In this document: one piece after another, positions 13,657-23,866 of the stretch
How the letters are laid out: every line of letters starts with the position of its first letter
Position numbering within the stretch: position 1 is the first letter of the stretch
NCBI GenBank assembly: GCA_023666275.1
Contig: JAMPCJ010000008.1
Coordinates: forward strand, 62,001-126,000
Source: Treponema brennaborense
Lineage (GTDB): Bacteria; Spirochaetota; Spirochaetia; Treponematales; Treponemataceae
Reading direction: 5' to 3'
DNA length: 64,000 nucleotides
The notes under the pieces: generated by a model
The model's input: the letters and a program-made list of their open reading frames with translations, nothing else
Databases searched by the model: none
Told to the model about the DNA's origin: nothing
Program-made: the position numbers and the translations under genes

Positions 13657-14415
13657 GTGGGTCAGAAAGTAAATCCTATTGGATTGCGTCTTGGTATTAA
13701 CAAAACCTGGCAGTCTCGCTGGTATGCGGATCCTCGCGAATATGCGGATTTGCTGCATGAAGATCTGAGAATCAGAAAGATGATCCAGGATTTGCCGGAG
13801 TGCAAGAATGCTGATATCGCTGAAATTGAAATTATTCGTCATCCTCAGCGGGTAACGATTGTCATTCATACGGCTCGTCCGGGCGTAATTATCGGTGTAA
13901 AAGGCACCAACATCGAAAAAATCAGCGTTGAAATTCAGAATCAGCTGACAAAGAAAGTTCAAATAAAAATCAAAGAAATTAAACGGGCGGAAATAAATGC
14001 CTCGCTTGTTGCGCAGAATGTTGCCCGTCAGCTGGTGAACCGAGGTTCTTTCCGCAAGGCTTTGAAACAGGCTTCGGGCAATGCAATGAAAGCCGGCGCG
14101 CAGGGTATAAAAATCCGTATCAGCGGACGTCTCGGCGGTGCGGAAATGTCCCGCACGGAAGAACATAAGGAAGGGCGTGTGCCTCTTCATACTTTGCGGG
14201 CCGATATCGATTATGGTTTCGCCGAAGCTCATACAACATTCGGTAAAATCGGCGTAAAAGTATGGGTATACAACGGAATGATGTATGGCCGCGAACAAAA
14301 TGAAGATGCCGGACAGCTTTTGAGAAGACGCCGTGAGAAACAGGAATATAATTCAGATTCCGCAGAGCGCTCCGAAGACAAAAGAGGGCGTTCCGCGAAA
14401 GCCGGAAGGAGTTGA
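13657..14415 (+). CDS. rpsC: 30S ribosomal protein S3
   Basis: S3 forms part of the mRNA entry channel. 252 residues from a GTG start one base after rplV. It has the start [12 protein letters not shown], a type-II KH domain with the GVKG loop, and the S3 C-terminal domain ([15 protein letters not shown]). A charged tail of about 30 residues rich in Arg, Ser, Glu and Lys follows, longer than in E. coli and probably disordered. Confidence 0.96.
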   Translation: MGQKVNPIGLRLGINKTWQSRWYADPREYADLLHEDLRIRKMIQDLPECKNADIAEIEIIRHPQRVTIVIHTARPGVIIGVKGTNIEKISVEIQNQLTKKVQIKIKEIKRAEINASLVAQNVARQLVNRGSFRKALKQASGNAMKAGAQGIKIRISGRLGGAEMSRTEEHKEGRVPLHTLRADIDYGFAEAHTTFGKIGVKVWVYNGMMYGREQNEDAGQLLRRRREKQEYNSDSAERSEDKRGRSAKAGRS

Positions 14416-14417
14416 TT

Positions 14418-14837
14418 ATGGCGCTGAGTCCTAAAAGAGTTATTCACCGCAAGGTGCAGCGCGGTATTATTCATGGAAATGCTACTCGGGGCAATAATTT
14501 GGATTTTGGCGATATCGCCTTGGTTGCGCTTGAGCCTGTCTGGTTAAGTGCAAGACAAATTGAAGCAGCCCGTGTTGCGCTGAATCGAAAACTTGAACGC
14601 AAAGGTCAAGTTTGGATCAGAATTTTCCCTGATAAACCGATTACCAAAAAACCGGCAGAAACACGCCAAGGAAAGGGAAAAGGTTCTCCGGAATTCTGGG
14701 CAGCTGTTGTAAAACCCGGTCAGATTATTTTTGAAATCGGCGGCGTTGATTTGAAAATTGCCGAAGCTGCTGTTGTTCTTGCGGGAAGCAAGCTTCCGAT
14801 AAAAACAAAAGTTGCTTACCGCAATACTGTGGACTAA
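14418..14837 (+). CDS. rplP: 50S ribosomal protein L16
   Basis: L16 binds near the A-site of the 50S. The ATG at 14418 follows GGAAGGAG and gives [16 protein letters not shown], 139 residues, two longer than E. coli. An in-frame TTG at 14412 would overlap the rpsC stop and is less likely. The arm [17 protein letters not shown] and the segment [20 protein letters not shown] are typical. Confidence 0.96.
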   Translation: MALSPKRVIHRKVQRGIIHGNATRGNNLDFGDIALVALEPVWLSARQIEAARVALNRKLERKGQVWIRIFPDKPITKKPAETRQGKGKGSPEFWAAVVKPGQIIFEIGGVDLKIAEAAVVLAGSKLPIKTKVAYRNTVD

Positions 14838-14847
14838 GGAGTTTTGT

Positions 14848-15048
14848 ATGGCAAAAGCCGAAAAAGAATTGTCTTATTCTGAACTCATAGTAAAACGCAA
14901 TGAGCTGAAAAAAAAGTATATGGATTTCCGGTTTCAGATGGTAATCGGACATGTTGATAATCCCATGCAAAAGCGTACTATGCGTCGTGAAATTGCGATG
15001 CTGAATACGCTTATCCGGCAGAAAGAACTTGCCGGATTGGATAAGTAG
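14848..15048 (+). CDS. rpmC: 50S ribosomal protein L29
   Basis: L29, a two-helix protein at the tunnel exit beside L23. The ATG at 14848 follows AAGGAG and gives 66 residues. It has the family's helical core [14 protein letters not shown] and the signature [12 protein letters not shown]. Located between rplP and rpsQ as usual. Confidence 0.94.
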   Translation: MAKAEKELSYSELIVKRNELKKKYMDFRFQMVIGHVDNPMQKRTMRREIAMLNTLIRQKELAGLDK

Positions 15049-15059
15049 GAGAGCTGGTC

Positions 15060-15332
15060 GTGGAAGAACAAGCAGTTCAAACTAAAAGCGCGAAACGTTC
15101 TTTTGTTGGTATTGTTACAAGCGATAAAATGGATAAAACAATTGTTGTGTCCATTACAACAAAAAAACTGCATCGCCTTTATAAAAAATATGTAACGCGT
15201 GTCAAAAAATGCAAGGCGCATGATGAAAAAAATGCGGCGCATATCGGTGATACCGTTCGTATTGTTGAATGTCGTCCGCTTAGTAAAGAAAAATGCTGGC
15301 GGCTCACTGAAATTATTGAACAGGCAAAGTAA
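15060..15332 (+). CDS. rpsQ: 30S ribosomal protein S17
   Basis: S17, an OB-fold primary 16S rRNA-binding protein. 90 residues from a GTG start with weak GGAGAG upstream. Conserved segments are [18 protein letters not shown] and [20 protein letters not shown], matching the family pattern. A 10-residue N-terminal extension ([10 protein letters not shown]) is present. Confidence 0.95.
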   Translation: MEEQAVQTKSAKRSFVGIVTSDKMDKTIVVSITTKKLHRLYKKYVTRVKKCKAHDEKNAAHIGDTVRIVECRPLSKEKCWRLTEIIEQAK

Positions 15333-15348
15333 CCAGAGGAAGATTGTT

Positions 15349-15717
15349 ATGATTCAAATGCAAACTAATTTAGTTGTTGCTGATAACTCCGGTGCAAAAC
15401 TTGTTCAGTGCATAAAAGTTATTGGCGGTTCTCATCGCCGGTACGCAAGTATTGGAGATGAGATAGTTGTTGCTGTAAAGGATGCCATTCCGACATCAAC
15501 AATAAAAAAGGGAGCAATCGAAAAAGCCGTAATCGTCCGTATTGCGAAAGAGTATCGCAGAGCAGACGGTACGTATATTCGCTTTGATGATAATGCCTGT
15601 GTGCTGGTTGACGCGAATAAAAATCCGAAAGGAAAACGCGTTTTCGGTCCTGTAGCTCGTGAGCTTCGTGATATGGATTATATGAAAATCGTATCACTGG
15701 CACCGGAAGTTCTGTAG
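15349..15717 (+). CDS. rplN: 50S ribosomal protein L14
   Basis: L14 contacts 16S rRNA at an intersubunit bridge. The ATG at 15349 follows CAGAGGAAG and gives [17 protein letters not shown], the canonical start, for 122 residues (exact family length). First gene of the spc-type block, contiguous with the S10 block and with no promoter visible between them. Confidence 0.96.
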   Translation: MIQMQTNLVVADNSGAKLVQCIKVIGGSHRRYASIGDEIVVAVKDAIPTSTIKKGAIEKAVIVRIAKEYRRADGTYIRFDDNACVLVDANKNPKGKRVFGPVARELRDMDYMKIVSLAPEVL

Positions 15718-15729
15718 GAGAATCTGAAT

Positions 15730-16044
15730 ATGAATAAGAAATTCAAAATCCGCAGAGATGATACGGTAGAAGTTATTGCCGGCAAGGATAAGGGAAAGCG
15801 CGGAAATGTTGTCCGCATTATCAGCGATAAAGATAAAGTAATTGTTTCCGGCGTAAATCTCGTCAAAAAAGCAATGAAAAAACGCAATCAGCAGGATCGC
15901 GGCGGTATCGTTGAAGTGGAAGCTGCGCTGCATATTTCCAATATTGCGCTTGTTTGTAAAAAATGCGGTCCCGCGAAGATCGGCTATAAAATTGACGGCG
16001 ACAAAAAAGTTCGTGTTTGCCGTAAATGTGGAGACTCACTGTAA
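15730..16044 (+). CDS. rplX: 50S ribosomal protein L24
   Basis: L24, a KOW-domain assembly initiator near the tunnel exit. 104 residues: the KOW motif [16 protein letters not shown] near the N-terminus and the C-terminal Cys pairs CKKCG and CRKCG, which likely bind zinc. Its stop shares one base with the rplE start. Confidence 0.96.
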   Translation: MNKKFKIRRDDTVEVIAGKDKGKRGNVVRIISDKDKVIVSGVNLVKKAMKKRNQQDRGGIVEVEAALHISNIALVCKKCGPAKIGYKIDGDKKVRVCRKCGDSL

Positions 16045-16595
16045 TGAGTAATTATGTACCTCGGCTTAAGAAAGTCTATAAAGACAAAATCGCCCCAGAG
16101 CTTTTTAAAGAGCTTGGATACAAATCTGTCATGCAGATTCCTGCAATCAAAAAGATTGTTGTAAGTATGGGAGTCGGCGAAGCGCTTGCGAATAAGAAAC
16201 TCCTTGATGCCGCAGTTACTGACATAACGGCTATTACCGGTCAGAAAGCTGTAAAAACCAAGGCGAAAAAATCTATCGCAAACTTTAAATTGCGGGAAGG
16301 CAATGAAATCGGTGTAATGGTAACACTGCGCGGTTCTCAAATGTATGATTTTTTTGACCGTTTGATAAATGTTGCGCTGCCCCGTGTTAAGGATTTCCGC
16401 GGTATCAAAGCGACCGGCTTTGATGGGCATGGAAATTATTCGCTTGGTATTACAGAACAGATTATTTTTCCGGAAATTGATTTTGATAAAATCGAACGTG
16501 TAACCGGATTGAATATCAACATTGTAACCAGTGCAAAAACTGATAACGATGCTCGTGTTCTTCTTACCAAATTCGGAATGCCTTTCAGGAAATAA
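16044..16595 (+). CDS. rplE: 50S ribosomal protein L5
   Basis: L5 binds 5S rRNA and touches the P-site tRNA. The ATG at 16044 (TAATG overlap with rplX) gives 183 residues beginning [17 protein letters not shown]. The conserved [10 protein letters not shown] and [13 protein letters not shown] segments are present. Confidence 0.96.
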   Translation: MSNYVPRLKKVYKDKIAPELFKELGYKSVMQIPAIKKIVVSMGVGEALANKKLLDAAVTDITAITGQKAVKTKAKKSIANFKLREGNEIGVMVTLRGSQMYDFFDRLINVALPRVKDFRGIKATGFDGHGNYSLGITEQIIFPEIDFDKIERVTGLNINIVTSAKTDNDARVLLTKFGMPFRK

Positions 16596-16606
16596 GTGAG
16601 GAGTTC

Positions 16607-16792
16607 ATGGCTAAAAAATCAATGATTATAAAAGCGAACCGCACTCCGAAATACAGCACACGGAAAGTAAACCGTTGTTTGTGCTGCGGTCGCCCCCGCG
16701 GATATTTACGAAAATATAAGATGTGCCGTATCTGTTTCCGTAAATTGGCAAGTGAAGGTCTTATTCCAGGCGTCACAAAATCCAGCTGGTAG
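16607..16792 (+). CDS. rpsN: 30S ribosomal protein S14, zinc-binding short form
   Basis: S14 of the 30S head in its 61-residue zinc-dependent form: two Cys pairs, CLCC and CRIC, separated by about a dozen residues and followed by [18 protein letters not shown]. This is the type-Z protein found in many non-enteric bacteria. Zinc-free paralogues, when present, lie elsewhere. Confidence 0.96.
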   Translation: MAKKSMIIKANRTPKYSTRKVNRCLCCGRPRGYLRKYKMCRICFRKLASEGLIPGVTKSSW

Positions 16793-16811
16793 CAAGAGGT
16801 AGGAGAAAAAT

Positions 16812-17210
16812 ATGAGCGTTTCAGACCCCGTAGCAGATATGCTTACCAAGGTACGGAATGCGGCTATGGCCCGCCACGAGAAAGTAGATATTTCTACTTC
16901 CAAACTCAAGTTGGAAATCGTGAAAATTCTGAAAACCGAAGGTTATATTAAAAACTTTAAAAAAATAACTCAGGATGGCAAAAACTTGATTCGTATTTTT
17001 CTGAAATACGATGAAGAAAACATACCGGTAATTCATGGAATAAAAAGAATTTCAACGCCGGGACGGCGCGTGTATTCCGGTTATAAAAATTTGCCGCGTG
17101 TATATAACGGCTATGGTACCGTTATTGTTTCAACGTCTGTCGGTGTTACGACCGGCAAAAAAGCTGCGGAAAAAATGGTCGGCGGCGAATTGCTTTGCAC
17201 AGTCTGGTAA
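16812..17210 (+). CDS. rpsH: 30S ribosomal protein S8
   Basis: S8 binds the central domain of 16S rRNA and, in E. coli, represses the spc operon at the L5 gene. 132 residues with [13 protein letters not shown] at the start and the C-terminal [16 protein letters not shown] good Shine-Dalgarno (GTAGGAG) precedes the ATG. Confidence 0.96.
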   Translation: MSVSDPVADMLTKVRNAAMARHEKVDISTSKLKLEIVKILKTEGYIKNFKKITQDGKNLIRIFLKYDEENIPVIHGIKRISTPGRRVYSGYKNLPRVYNGYGTVIVSTSVGVTTGKKAAEKMVGGELLCTVW

Positions 17211-17222
17211 TAGGGAGGAAGA

Positions 17223-17762
17223 ATGTCAAGAATAGGTAAGCTTCCAGTCACTGTTCCGACCGGAGTAAAAGTAACAATTGCTCCTACCGCGGTAACTGTT
17301 GAGGGACCGAAAGGTACATTGACGCAGGAATATAATAATTTGGTAAAAATCGAGCTGAAAGACAATGCCGTGCTGGTAACTCCTTTGTCGGATTCCAAAA
17401 AGGCAAATGCCGCTCACGGTTTGTACCGCAATTTGATACATAATATGGTTGTCGGCGTAACGGAAGGATTCACCAAAAATCTGATTATAAACGGCGTCGG
17501 TTTCCGTGCGGAAGTGCAGGGAAAAATGATAGTTATGAATCTCGGATATTCGTCTGATTTTATCGCGATGATTCCGGAGGGATTGACTGTCGCTGCCGAT
17601 GCTCAGGGAAAAATTACAATTTCCGGCATCGATAAAAGATTGGTCGGTGAATTTGCAGCGGAAATTCGCAGTTTGAGAAAACCGGAACCTTATAAAGGCA
17701 AAGGAATCCGCTACGAAACGGAAATTATCAAACGGAAAGTCGGTAAATCCGGCGTTAAATAA
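17223..17762 (+). CDS. rplF: 50S ribosomal protein L6
   Basis: L6 near the factor-binding site of the 50S. 179 residues with two homologous alpha-beta domains; starts [17 protein letters not shown] and ends with the signature [16 protein letters not shown]. Preceded by GGGAGGAAG. Confidence 0.97.
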   Translation: MSRIGKLPVTVPTGVKVTIAPTAVTVEGPKGTLTQEYNNLVKIELKDNAVLVTPLSDSKKANAAHGLYRNLIHNMVVGVTEGFTKNLIINGVGFRAEVQGKMIVMNLGYSSDFIAMIPEGLTVAADAQGKITISGIDKRLVGEFAAEIRSLRKPEPYKGKGIRYETEIIKRKVGKSGVK

Positions 17763-17773
17763 GGTATAGCGAT

Positions 17774-18136
17774 ATGTTAAAAAAACTTAACGATAAAGAC
17801 AGAAAACGGCTTAAGAGAAAGATTCATATCCGAAAAAGACTCAGCGGAACTGCTTCCCGTCCGCGTTTGACTGTTTTCCGCAGCAACAGCCATTTGTATA
17901 TGCAGGTTATCGATGATACTGCCGGAAAAACGCTTGCTGCTATTTCGACTTTGGAGAAGGAATTTTCTTCTTTAAAGCCGAATAAGGCGGGAGCTGAAAA
18001 ATTGGGAGAAGCAATGGGCGCTCGTCTGCTTGAACGGAAAATTACAACTGTGGTTTTTGACCGCAACGGCTATCTTTACCATGGTGTGGTAAAGGCTTTG
18101 GCTGAAGGTACTCGCAAAGCCGGAATTGTATTCTAG
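17774..18136 (+). CDS. rplR: 50S ribosomal protein L18
   Basis: L18 binds 5S rRNA with L5. 120 residues; basic N-terminal arm ([18 protein letters not shown]), core [17 protein letters not shown] and C-terminal [23 protein letters not shown]. No strong Shine-Dalgarno is visible before the ATG (AAGGTATAGCGAT), so it is probably coupled to rplF translation. Confidence 0.96.
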   Translation: MLKKLNDKDRKRLKRKIHIRKRLSGTASRPRLTVFRSNSHLYMQVIDDTAGKTLAAISTLEKEFSSLKPNKAGAEKLGEAMGARLLERKITTVVFDRNGYLYHGVVKALAEGTRKAGIVF

Positions 18137-18144
18137 GAGACTTT

Positions 18145-18657
18145 ATGGAACACCAGAAAAATATTGACAAAGATCAGCCGAAAGAATTTGTTGAAAAATT
18201 AGTGAAATTAAATCGGACAGCTAAAGTTGTAAAAGGCGGACGAAGATTTTCTTTTTCAGCATTGACTGTGGTCGGTGATAAAAAAGGTCGTGTGGGTTTT
18301 GGTTTTGGTAAGGCTAATGACGTTACGGAAGCTATCAAAAAAAGCATCGAAAAAGCAAAACGCAATCTTATTACAATTCCGCTGAAAAACGGGACGATTC
18401 CGCATGAAATTCAGGCAGGATACAAGAGTTCTTCTGTTTTGCTGAAGCCGGCATGTTCCGGTACCGGTATTATTGCCGGCGGTCCGGTTCGTGCGATTCT
18501 TGAAGCTGCCGGCGCAACTGATGTTTTATCAAAATCGCTTGGTTCTAATACGTCTGTAAATGTTGTTCGCGCGACTTTTACTGCCTGCAAACAGCTCATG
18601 GATGCCCGCACTGTAGCCAAGAACAGAGGCAAAACTCTGAAGGACTTATGGGGTTAA
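18145..18657 (+). CDS. rpsE: 30S ribosomal protein S5
   Basis: S5 contributes to the mRNA entrance and decoding fidelity. 170 residues: double-stranded RNA-binding-like N-domain with [20 protein letters not shown] and C-domain [18 protein letters not shown]. Starts after AGGAGAC, 8 nt behind rplR. Confidence 0.97.
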   Translation: MEHQKNIDKDQPKEFVEKLVKLNRTAKVVKGGRRFSFSALTVVGDKKGRVGFGFGKANDVTEAIKKSIEKAKRNLITIPLKNGTIPHEIQAGYKSSSVLLKPACSGTGIIAGGPVRAILEAAGATDVLSKSLGSNTSVNVVRATFTACKQLMDARTVAKNRGKTLKDLWG

Positions 18658-18661
18658 TGAT

Positions 18662-18847
18662 ATGGCTAAAAGAGTGAAAGTTACGTTGATTAAAAGTACT
18701 ATCGGTCAAAAACCTGCGAAACGTGCGACTGTTCGCAGCCTTGGTTTAAGAAAAATCAATTCGACGGCAGAACATGATGCTTCGTCATCAATTCTCGGTA
18801 TGATAGCTGCGGTTTCGCACCTTGTGAAAGTTGAGGAGATAAATTGA
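18662..18847 (+). CDS. rpmD: 50S ribosomal protein L30
   Basis: L30, 61 residues, single ferredoxin-like domain: KVTLIKSTIGQKPAKRATVRSLGLRKIN then GMIAAVSHLVKVEE. Its TGA overlaps the rplO ATG by one base. Two bases separate its ATG from a preceding TGAT, so translation is probably coupled to rpsE. Confidence 0.95.
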   Translation: MAKRVKVTLIKSTIGQKPAKRATVRSLGLRKINSTAEHDASSSILGMIAAVSHLVKVEEIN

Positions 18848-19299
18848 TGTCGGACTTTTTGCTTAAAGCACCGCAAGGCGCTAATAAAAAGAAAAGAATA
18901 GTCGGACGCGGTTCTTCGTCCGGACGCGGTACAACTGCGGGACGCGGAAACAAGGGACAGCAGTCCCGTTCCGGCGGAAAAGTATATATCGGTTTTGAAG
19001 GCGGACAGATGCCGCTGTACCGCCGTATTGCACAGCGCGGTTTTTCAAACTATCCTTTCCGAAAAGAATACGCGGTTTTTAATCTTAAGGATCTGGAATC
19101 TAAATATTCTGACGGCGAAACAGTTAATATGGAATCGCTTGTGCTGAAAGGGCTTCTCAGAAAAACAAAATTACCGGTAAAGATTCTTGGAGATGGTGAA
19201 ATTTCAAAGAAATTGACTGTTTCTGTCGATAAGGTTTCAGCTTCTGCGAAAGAGAAGATTGAAAAAGCGGGCGGAACAGTTACAGTTTCTGCCGAATAA
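18847..19299 (+). CDS. rplO: 50S ribosomal protein L15
   Basis: L15, a late 50S assembly protein. The ATG at 18847 (one-base overlap with rpmD) gives 150 residues with the glycine-rich basic N-region typical of the family (GRGSSSGRGTTAGRGNKGQ, then SGGKVYIGFEGGQMPLYRR) and a C-terminal domain ending in EKAGGTVTVSAE. Confidence 0.96.
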   Translation: MSDFLLKAPQGANKKKRIVGRGSSSGRGTTAGRGNKGQQSRSGGKVYIGFEGGQMPLYRRIAQRGFSNYPFRKEYAVFNLKDLESKYSDGETVNMESLVLKGLLRKTKLPVKILGDGEISKKLTVSVDKVSASAKEKIEKAGGTVTVSAE

Positions 19300-19317
19300 A
19301 CGGAGCGAAGATATACC

Positions 19318-20637
19318 ATGGCAAGCAATCCGATTGTGAATATGTTTAAAGTAAGGGAATTGCGTGAGCGGATTTTCTTTACTTTTGTTATCCTCGCTGT
19401 TTTTCGTCTTGGAAGTATTCTGACAATACCTGGTATCAATCCGCAGGCGCTTACGTCTTATTTCGAATCGCTTACAAAAGGTAATGCGTTTGTTGATTAT
19501 ATGGATTTTTTTGCCGGCGGCGCGTTTTCCAACTTTTCCGTGTTTATGCTCGGCGTAATGCCGTATATATCGACACAGATTATTATGCAGCTTGCGCTGA
19601 TTATTTTCCCGTCGCTGAAAAAAATTGCACAGGAAGACGGCGGCAGAAAAAAAGTTCAGGCATGGACACGTATCGGTACGGTATTGGTTTGCCTTATTCA
19701 ATCACTTGCCGTTACAGTATATGCCTCCAGTATTCCCGGCGCTATTGTATTATCAAGCTCCATAGCATTTAAATTGATTGCGATGATTACGGTAACGACG
19801 GGAACAATGATTACGGTTTGGCTCGGCGAACAAGTTACCGCGCGCGGAATCGGCAACGGCATTTCAATGCTTATTTTTGCCGGCATTGTTGCCCGTCTGC
19901 CGTCTGCCGTCTGGGAATTGGGCCGCATGGTTAAAAACGGCGATATAAATATTGTCTTTGTTATCGTTGTTCTTGTTATGTTTGTGGGAATCGTTGCGCT
20001 TGTTGTTTACGAACAGCAGGGAATACGGAAAATTCCGGTTCATTACGCAAAGCGGGTGGTCGGCCGCAGAATGTACGGCGGTCAGAACACGTATATTCCA
20101 TTCAAAATCAATCCGTCCGGCGTTATTCCGGTAATATTTGCGTCTTCGTTTTTAACGTTCCCGCTGCAGATTGCATCAAGTCTCGGACCGAATGTCCGCT
20201 GGCTCAGCCATTTGGCGGCTTTTTTATCGCCGAGCGGCTGGTGGTACAATATCTTTCTTGTTCTGCTGATTATCTTTTTTGCCTATTTCTATACGCAGGT
20301 GAGTTTGAATCCTACGGAAATTGCAAAAAACATACGGGAAAACGGCGGTTCGATTCCCGGAATCAGAACGGACAACACGGAAGAATATTTGCAGAAGGTT
20401 TTGAACCGATTGATTTTGCCCGGTTCCATTTATCTTGCCGGCATTGCGGTATTGCCGACGGTTATTCAAAATTTGTTTGGTTTCCCCCAGTCAATTTCCA
20501 TGTTGATGGGCGGAACGTCGCTTTTGATTCTTGTCGGTGTGGATATAGATACAATGAGTCAGGTTGAGGCGCTTTTAAAAATGCATCATCATGACGGCTT
20601 GGTAAAAAAAGGCAGATTGCGTTCACGAAGTCTATGA
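19318..20637 (+). CDS. secY: Preprotein translocase channel subunit SecY
   Basis: SecY forms the protein-conducting channel of the inner membrane, driven by SecA (also encoded in this window). 439 residues with about ten membrane segments; start FKVRELRERIFFTFVILAVFR, plug region, and the cytoplasmic loop before TM8-9 with NPTEIAKNIRENGGSIPGIR. It follows rplO as in the usual spc order. adk, map and infA, which commonly come next, are absent. Confidence 0.98.
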   Translation: MASNPIVNMFKVRELRERIFFTFVILAVFRLGSILTIPGINPQALTSYFESLTKGNAFVDYMDFFAGGAFSNFSVFMLGVMPYISTQIIMQLALIIFPSLKKIAQEDGGRKKVQAWTRIGTVLVCLIQSLAVTVYASSIPGAIVLSSSIAFKLIAMITVTTGTMITVWLGEQVTARGIGNGISMLIFAGIVARLPSAVWELGRMVKNGDINIVFVIVVLVMFVGIVALVVYEQQGIRKIPVHYAKRVVGRRMYGGQNTYIPFKINPSGVIPVIFASSFLTFPLQIASSLGPNVRWLSHLAAFLSPSGWWYNIFLVLLIIFFAYFYTQVSLNPTEIAKNIRENGGSIPGIRTDNTEEYLQKVLNRLILPGSIYLAGIAVLPTVIQNLFGFPQSISMLMGGTSLLILVGVDIDTMSQVEALLKMHHHDGLVKKGRLRSRSL

Positions 20638-20653
20638 TTCTTGACAGCAAGAA
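20638..20653 (+). other. Perfect small hairpin directly after secY stop
   Basis: TTCTTG-ACAG-CAAGAA begins at the base after the secY TGA. It has no T-run, so it is not a classical terminator; it could protect the 3' end of a processed mRNA. It also contains TTGACA, but no matching -10 is seen. Confidence 0.35.
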
Positions 20654-20754
20654 CTAGAATAAGATTGAAAAATAGTGTTTAATGTTGAATGCTGAATTGT
20701 AACCATTGCGGTTTGCTATGATTCAGCTTTCTGCGGACACTGAGGGGGATTTTT

Positions 20755-20868
20755 ATGAAAGTACGAACCAGCGTAAAGCCTATATGCGACAAATGTAAGG
20801 TAATCAAACGATTCGGAATTGTTCGAATTATTTGTTCCAACCCAAAACATAAGCAAAGACAAGGCTGA
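20755..20868 (+). CDS. rpmJ: 50S ribosomal protein L36
   Basis: A 37-residue gene that is easily missed. It encodes [16 protein letters not shown] at the start and has the L36 zinc ribbon Cys11, Cys14, Cys27, His32, the standard short zinc-binding form. TGAGGGGGATTTTT precedes the ATG. It sits between secY and rpsM, the normal place for L36, and ends 10 nt before rpsM. Confidence 0.96.
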   Translation: MKVRTSVKPICDKCKVIKRFGIVRIICSNPKHKQRQG

Positions 20869-20878
20869 GGAGTAGCAA

Positions 20879-21250
20879 ATGGCTCGAATTGCGGGAGTTG
20901 ACCTCCCTAACAAACATGTCAATATTGCGTTGACATATATTTACGGTATCGGACGTTCTTCTGCCGACGAAATTTGCCGGAAGACAAAAATCGATCCGAA
21001 CAGAATGATCAATGATCTTTCCATGGATGAGCTTACGGTTTTGCGCAACCTTATCGATTCCGAATATAAGGTTGAGGGGCGCTTGCGTTCCGAAATCGGA
21101 TTGAATATTAAGCGTCTTTTGGATATCGGCTGTTACCGAGGTTTGCGGCATCGGAAGCATCTGCCTGTTCGCGGACAGCGAACCCGCACAAATTCACGGA
21201 CGCGCAGAAGCGGCAAAAGAATGACCGTTGCCAACAAGAAGAAAGCATAA
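20879..21250 (+). CDS. rpsM: 30S ribosomal protein S13
   Basis: S13 of the 30S head, contacts the P-site tRNA. 123 residues beginning [20 protein letters not shown], with a helix-two-turn-helix core and the basic C-terminal tail [16 protein letters not shown]. Opens the alpha-type block, preceded by GAGGAGTAG. Confidence 0.97.
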   Translation: MARIAGVDLPNKHVNIALTYIYGIGRSSADEICRKTKIDPNRMINDLSMDELTVLRNLIDSEYKVEGRLRSEIGLNIKRLLDIGCYRGLRHRKHLPVRGQRTRTNSRTRRSGKRMTVANKKKA

Positions 21251-21267
21251 GGTGGAGGAAAACTGAC

Positions 21268-21648
21268 GTGGCTACCGTAAAAAAACGGAAAGAAAAGAAA
21301 AACGTATATGAAGGTAATGTTTACATTCAGGCGACATTTAATAATACGATCGTTACGATTACCGATTTGAGAGGCAATGCGCTGTCATGGGCTTCTTCCG
21401 GCGGATTGGGTTTCCGCGGCGCTAAAAAATCGACTCCTTTCGCGGCGCAGTCTGTCGCGGAAACTGCGGTTCAAAGGGCTGCAAGCTACGGACTTCGTGA
21501 AGTTCACGTTTATGTAAAAGGTCCGGGAGTCGGACGTGAATCGGCTGTGCGATCGCTTGGCGCATTGGGATTGAAAGTAAAATCAATCAGTGATGTTACG
21601 CCTATTCCGCATAACGGCTGCCGCCCCAGAAAAACACGCAGAATGTAA
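21268..21648 (+). CDS. rpsK: 30S ribosomal protein S11
   Basis: S11 of the 30S platform. 126 residues from a GTG start behind GGTGGAGG. Signatures: [37 protein letters not shown], and the C-terminal [17 protein letters not shown]. Confidence 0.97.
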   Translation: MATVKKRKEKKNVYEGNVYIQATFNNTIVTITDLRGNALSWASSGGLGFRGAKKSTPFAAQSVAETAVQRAASYGLREVHVYVKGPGVGRESAVRSLGALGLKVKSISDVTPIPHNGCRPRKTRRM

Positions 21649-21666
21649 CTAAGGAGAACAGGAAGA

Positions 21667-22302
21667 ATGGCTAGATATACAGGTCCTGTCTGCAGGCTTT
21701 GCAGAGCAGAGCAGAAAAAATTATTCCTGAAAGGCGAACGCTGCAAGAGCGATAAATGTCCTATAAACAAAAAACGCGGAGCGCCGGGAAAAGATCCTAA
21801 AGCAAGAGCCGGAAAACGAAGTGAATACGGACTTCAGCTGCGGGAAAAACAGAAGCTGAAGAGAATATATTCCATGCTTGAAAAACAGTTCAGCTTGACT
21901 TTCGATAAAGCTGTTCGCATGCCCGGAATTACAGGCGAAAATCTGATTCGTTTGCTTGAAAGCCGGTTGGACAACATTGTGTATAGAATGCATTTTGCTG
22001 CCAGCCGCGTTCAGGCGAGACAGCTTGTTTCGCACCGGCATATTTTGGTGAACGGAAAAATCGTGAATATTCCGAGTTATTCCGTAAAACCCGGCGATAC
22101 AATTGAAGTAAAAGAAGGAAGCCGTAAATCTATTGTTATACTTGAGGCTTTGAAAGAAGTTTCTAAGTCCGGTGTTTCTCCATGGCTTGAACTCGATGTT
22201 GACGCGCAGAAAGGGAAGTATGTTTCTTATCCGGCGCGCGCTGATGTGACAGACCTCGCCGATGTAAAAGAGCAGCTCATTGTAGAGCTTTACTCTAAAT
22301 AA
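21667..22302 (+). CDS. rpsD: 30S ribosomal protein S4, zinc-binding form
   Basis: S4 starts 30S assembly, and in E. coli represses the alpha operon. 211 residues. The N-terminal Cys9, Cys12, Cys26, Cys31 form a zinc-binding site, and the S4 RNA-binding domain RLDNIVYRMHFAASRVQARQ is clear. Preceded by AAGGAG. Confidence 0.97.
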   Translation: MARYTGPVCRLCRAEQKKLFLKGERCKSDKCPINKKRGAPGKDPKARAGKRSEYGLQLREKQKLKRIYSMLEKQFSLTFDKAVRMPGITGENLIRLLESRLDNIVYRMHFAASRVQARQLVSHRHILVNGKIVNIPSYSVKPGDTIEVKEGSRKSIVILEALKEVSKSGVSPWLELDVDAQKGKYVSYPARADVTDLADVKEQLIVELYSK

Positions 22303-22314
22303 TAAGGAGTTCAG

Positions 22315-23370
22315 ATGGCCCGCAAAAATCTGCTTAAAGGATTTAAAAAGCCCAAGGGAATTACATTCGAGCATCTTGATACCAGTCCGAATTACGGTAA
22401 ATTTACCGCGTATCCGTTTGAAACCGGTTTCGGTACGACAGTGGGAAATACACTCCGCAGGATTTTATTGTCATCAATTCAGGGTTATGCTGTCAGCTCT
22501 GTGCGCATTACGTCTTATGATGCTGACGGTGTTCCGCATGTTATTTCGAGCGAATTTGAAACTATTCCGAATGTGGTTGAAGACACGCTTGAAATTTTGA
22601 ACAGCATAAAGCAGCTTCGTTTGTGTCTTCCCGATGAAGCCGAACAGCGGACGCTGCTTTTTGAATTCAAAGGACCATGCAATGTTTCGAGCGATGACTT
22701 CGAAAGCGGCGATCAGCTGAAAATTCACACAAAAGGCGTGCATCTTTTTACGATGATGGAAAATGCCCGTGTTGAGTTTGAAATTCAAGTTGACCTCGGC
22801 CGCGGTTATGTTCCTGCGGAAGTAAATGAGCATTATATAGAGATTGTCGGAACAATTCCTATGGACGCAATTTTTACGCCGATTTCCAAAGTCAAATATT
22901 CAATTGAGCCGTGCCGTGTGGGACAGCGCAATGATTATGACAAGCTTATCATGGAAATTTGGACTGACGGAACGATTTCGCCGGAAGATGCGCTTGCGGA
23001 GGCTGCAAAAATTGCGAAAGATCATTTTGCGATTTTTGTGAATTTCAATGATACCGATGTAGGACGCAGCGAAGAACTGGATGAAGACAACGAGCGGATC
23101 CGCCAAATTCTCAACACACCTGTTGAAGAACTTGAACTTTCTGTCAGGTCTTCAAACTGTTTGAAAAATGCAAACATTCATACTATCGGTGAATTAACAA
23201 GAAAAACGGAAGATGACATTACCAAAACAAGAAATTTTGGAAAGAAAAGTCTGACTGAAATCAAGGAAAAACTTCAGGAATGGAATCTTGGTCTCGGCAT
23301 GACAGATTACAGTCATCTGAAAAATGCGGTTAATGTAACAAAGCAGAAGGAAGAAACAGATGAATCATAG
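22315..23370 (+). CDS. rpoA: RNA polymerase alpha subunit
   Basis: Alpha nucleates polymerase assembly and reads UP elements. 351 residues: N-terminal dimerisation domain ([20 protein letters not shown]), acidic linker around residue 255, and the C-terminal domain [19 protein letters not shown] with the Arg that contacts DNA, then [14 protein letters not shown] hydrophilic tail of about 25 residues follows. The last 11 bases overlap rplQ. Confidence 0.98.
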   Translation: MARKNLLKGFKKPKGITFEHLDTSPNYGKFTAYPFETGFGTTVGNTLRRILLSSIQGYAVSSVRITSYDADGVPHVISSEFETIPNVVEDTLEILNSIKQLRLCLPDEAEQRTLLFEFKGPCNVSSDDFESGDQLKIHTKGVHLFTMMENARVEFEIQVDLGRGYVPAEVNEHYIEIVGTIPMDAIFTPISKVKYSIEPCRVGQRNDYDKLIMEIWTDGTISPEDALAEAAKIAKDHFAIFVNFNDTDVGRSEELDEDNERIRQILNTPVEELELSVRSSNCLKNANIHTIGELTRKTEDDITKTRNFGKKSLTEIKEKLQEWNLGLGMTDYSHLKNAVNVTKQKEETDES

Positions 23371-23863
23371 AAATGGTTTTAATCCGCTTTCGCGTACAAC
23401 GGCACATCGCCGTGCAATGTTACGCAATATGGTAACGTCGCTTTTCAGATATGAAAGAATTACGACAACGAAATCGAAAGCGCTTGAAGTCCGCCGTGCG
23501 GCTGAAAAACTTATTACTCGCAGCAAGATTGACAGCGTGCACAACCGCCGTCAGGCTGCGCGGTATGTTCAGGATGAAATTATTCTCGCGAAGCTTTTTA
23601 ACGAAATCGGCTCCAGAATGAAAGACCGCAGCGGCGGTTATACCCGCATCCTGAAGACGGGATTCCGGCAGGGCGATTCGGCGGATATGGTTATTCTTGA
23701 ATTGGTCGATTATCAGTTTGATGCGGCAGAAAAGAATGCCGGCGCCGAAAAAAAACCCGCGGGCAAAAAATCTGCCGCGGAAAAAGGAAAAGATGAAAAG
23801 TCCGCTCCGAAGAAAAACGCCGAATCAAAAACTGCCGAAAATACAGCGGCAGGACAGGAGTAA
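23360..23863 (+). CDS. rplQ: 50S ribosomal protein L17 with low-complexity tail
   Basis: L17 near the tunnel exit. Residues 1-120 are a normal L17 ([21 protein letters not shown]). Residues 121-167 are an added tail of Lys, Ala, Glu, Ser and Gly repeats that is not part of the family core and is probably disordered and exposed on the ribosome surface. The gene overlaps rpoA by 11 nt. Confidence 0.95.
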   Translation: MNHRNGFNPLSRTTAHRRAMLRNMVTSLFRYERITTTKSKALEVRRAAEKLITRSKIDSVHNRRQAARYVQDEIILAKLFNEIGSRMKDRSGGYTRILKTGFRQGDSADMVILELVDYQFDAAEKNAGAEKKPAGKKSAAEKGKDEKSAPKKNAESKTAENTAAGQE

Positions 23864-23866
23864 AGT

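Noticed and set aside
20641-20675. Promoter for the alpha-type block at TTGACA after secY
   Set aside because: No acceptable -10 box lies 16-18 bp downstream; TTGACA is explained by the small hairpin.
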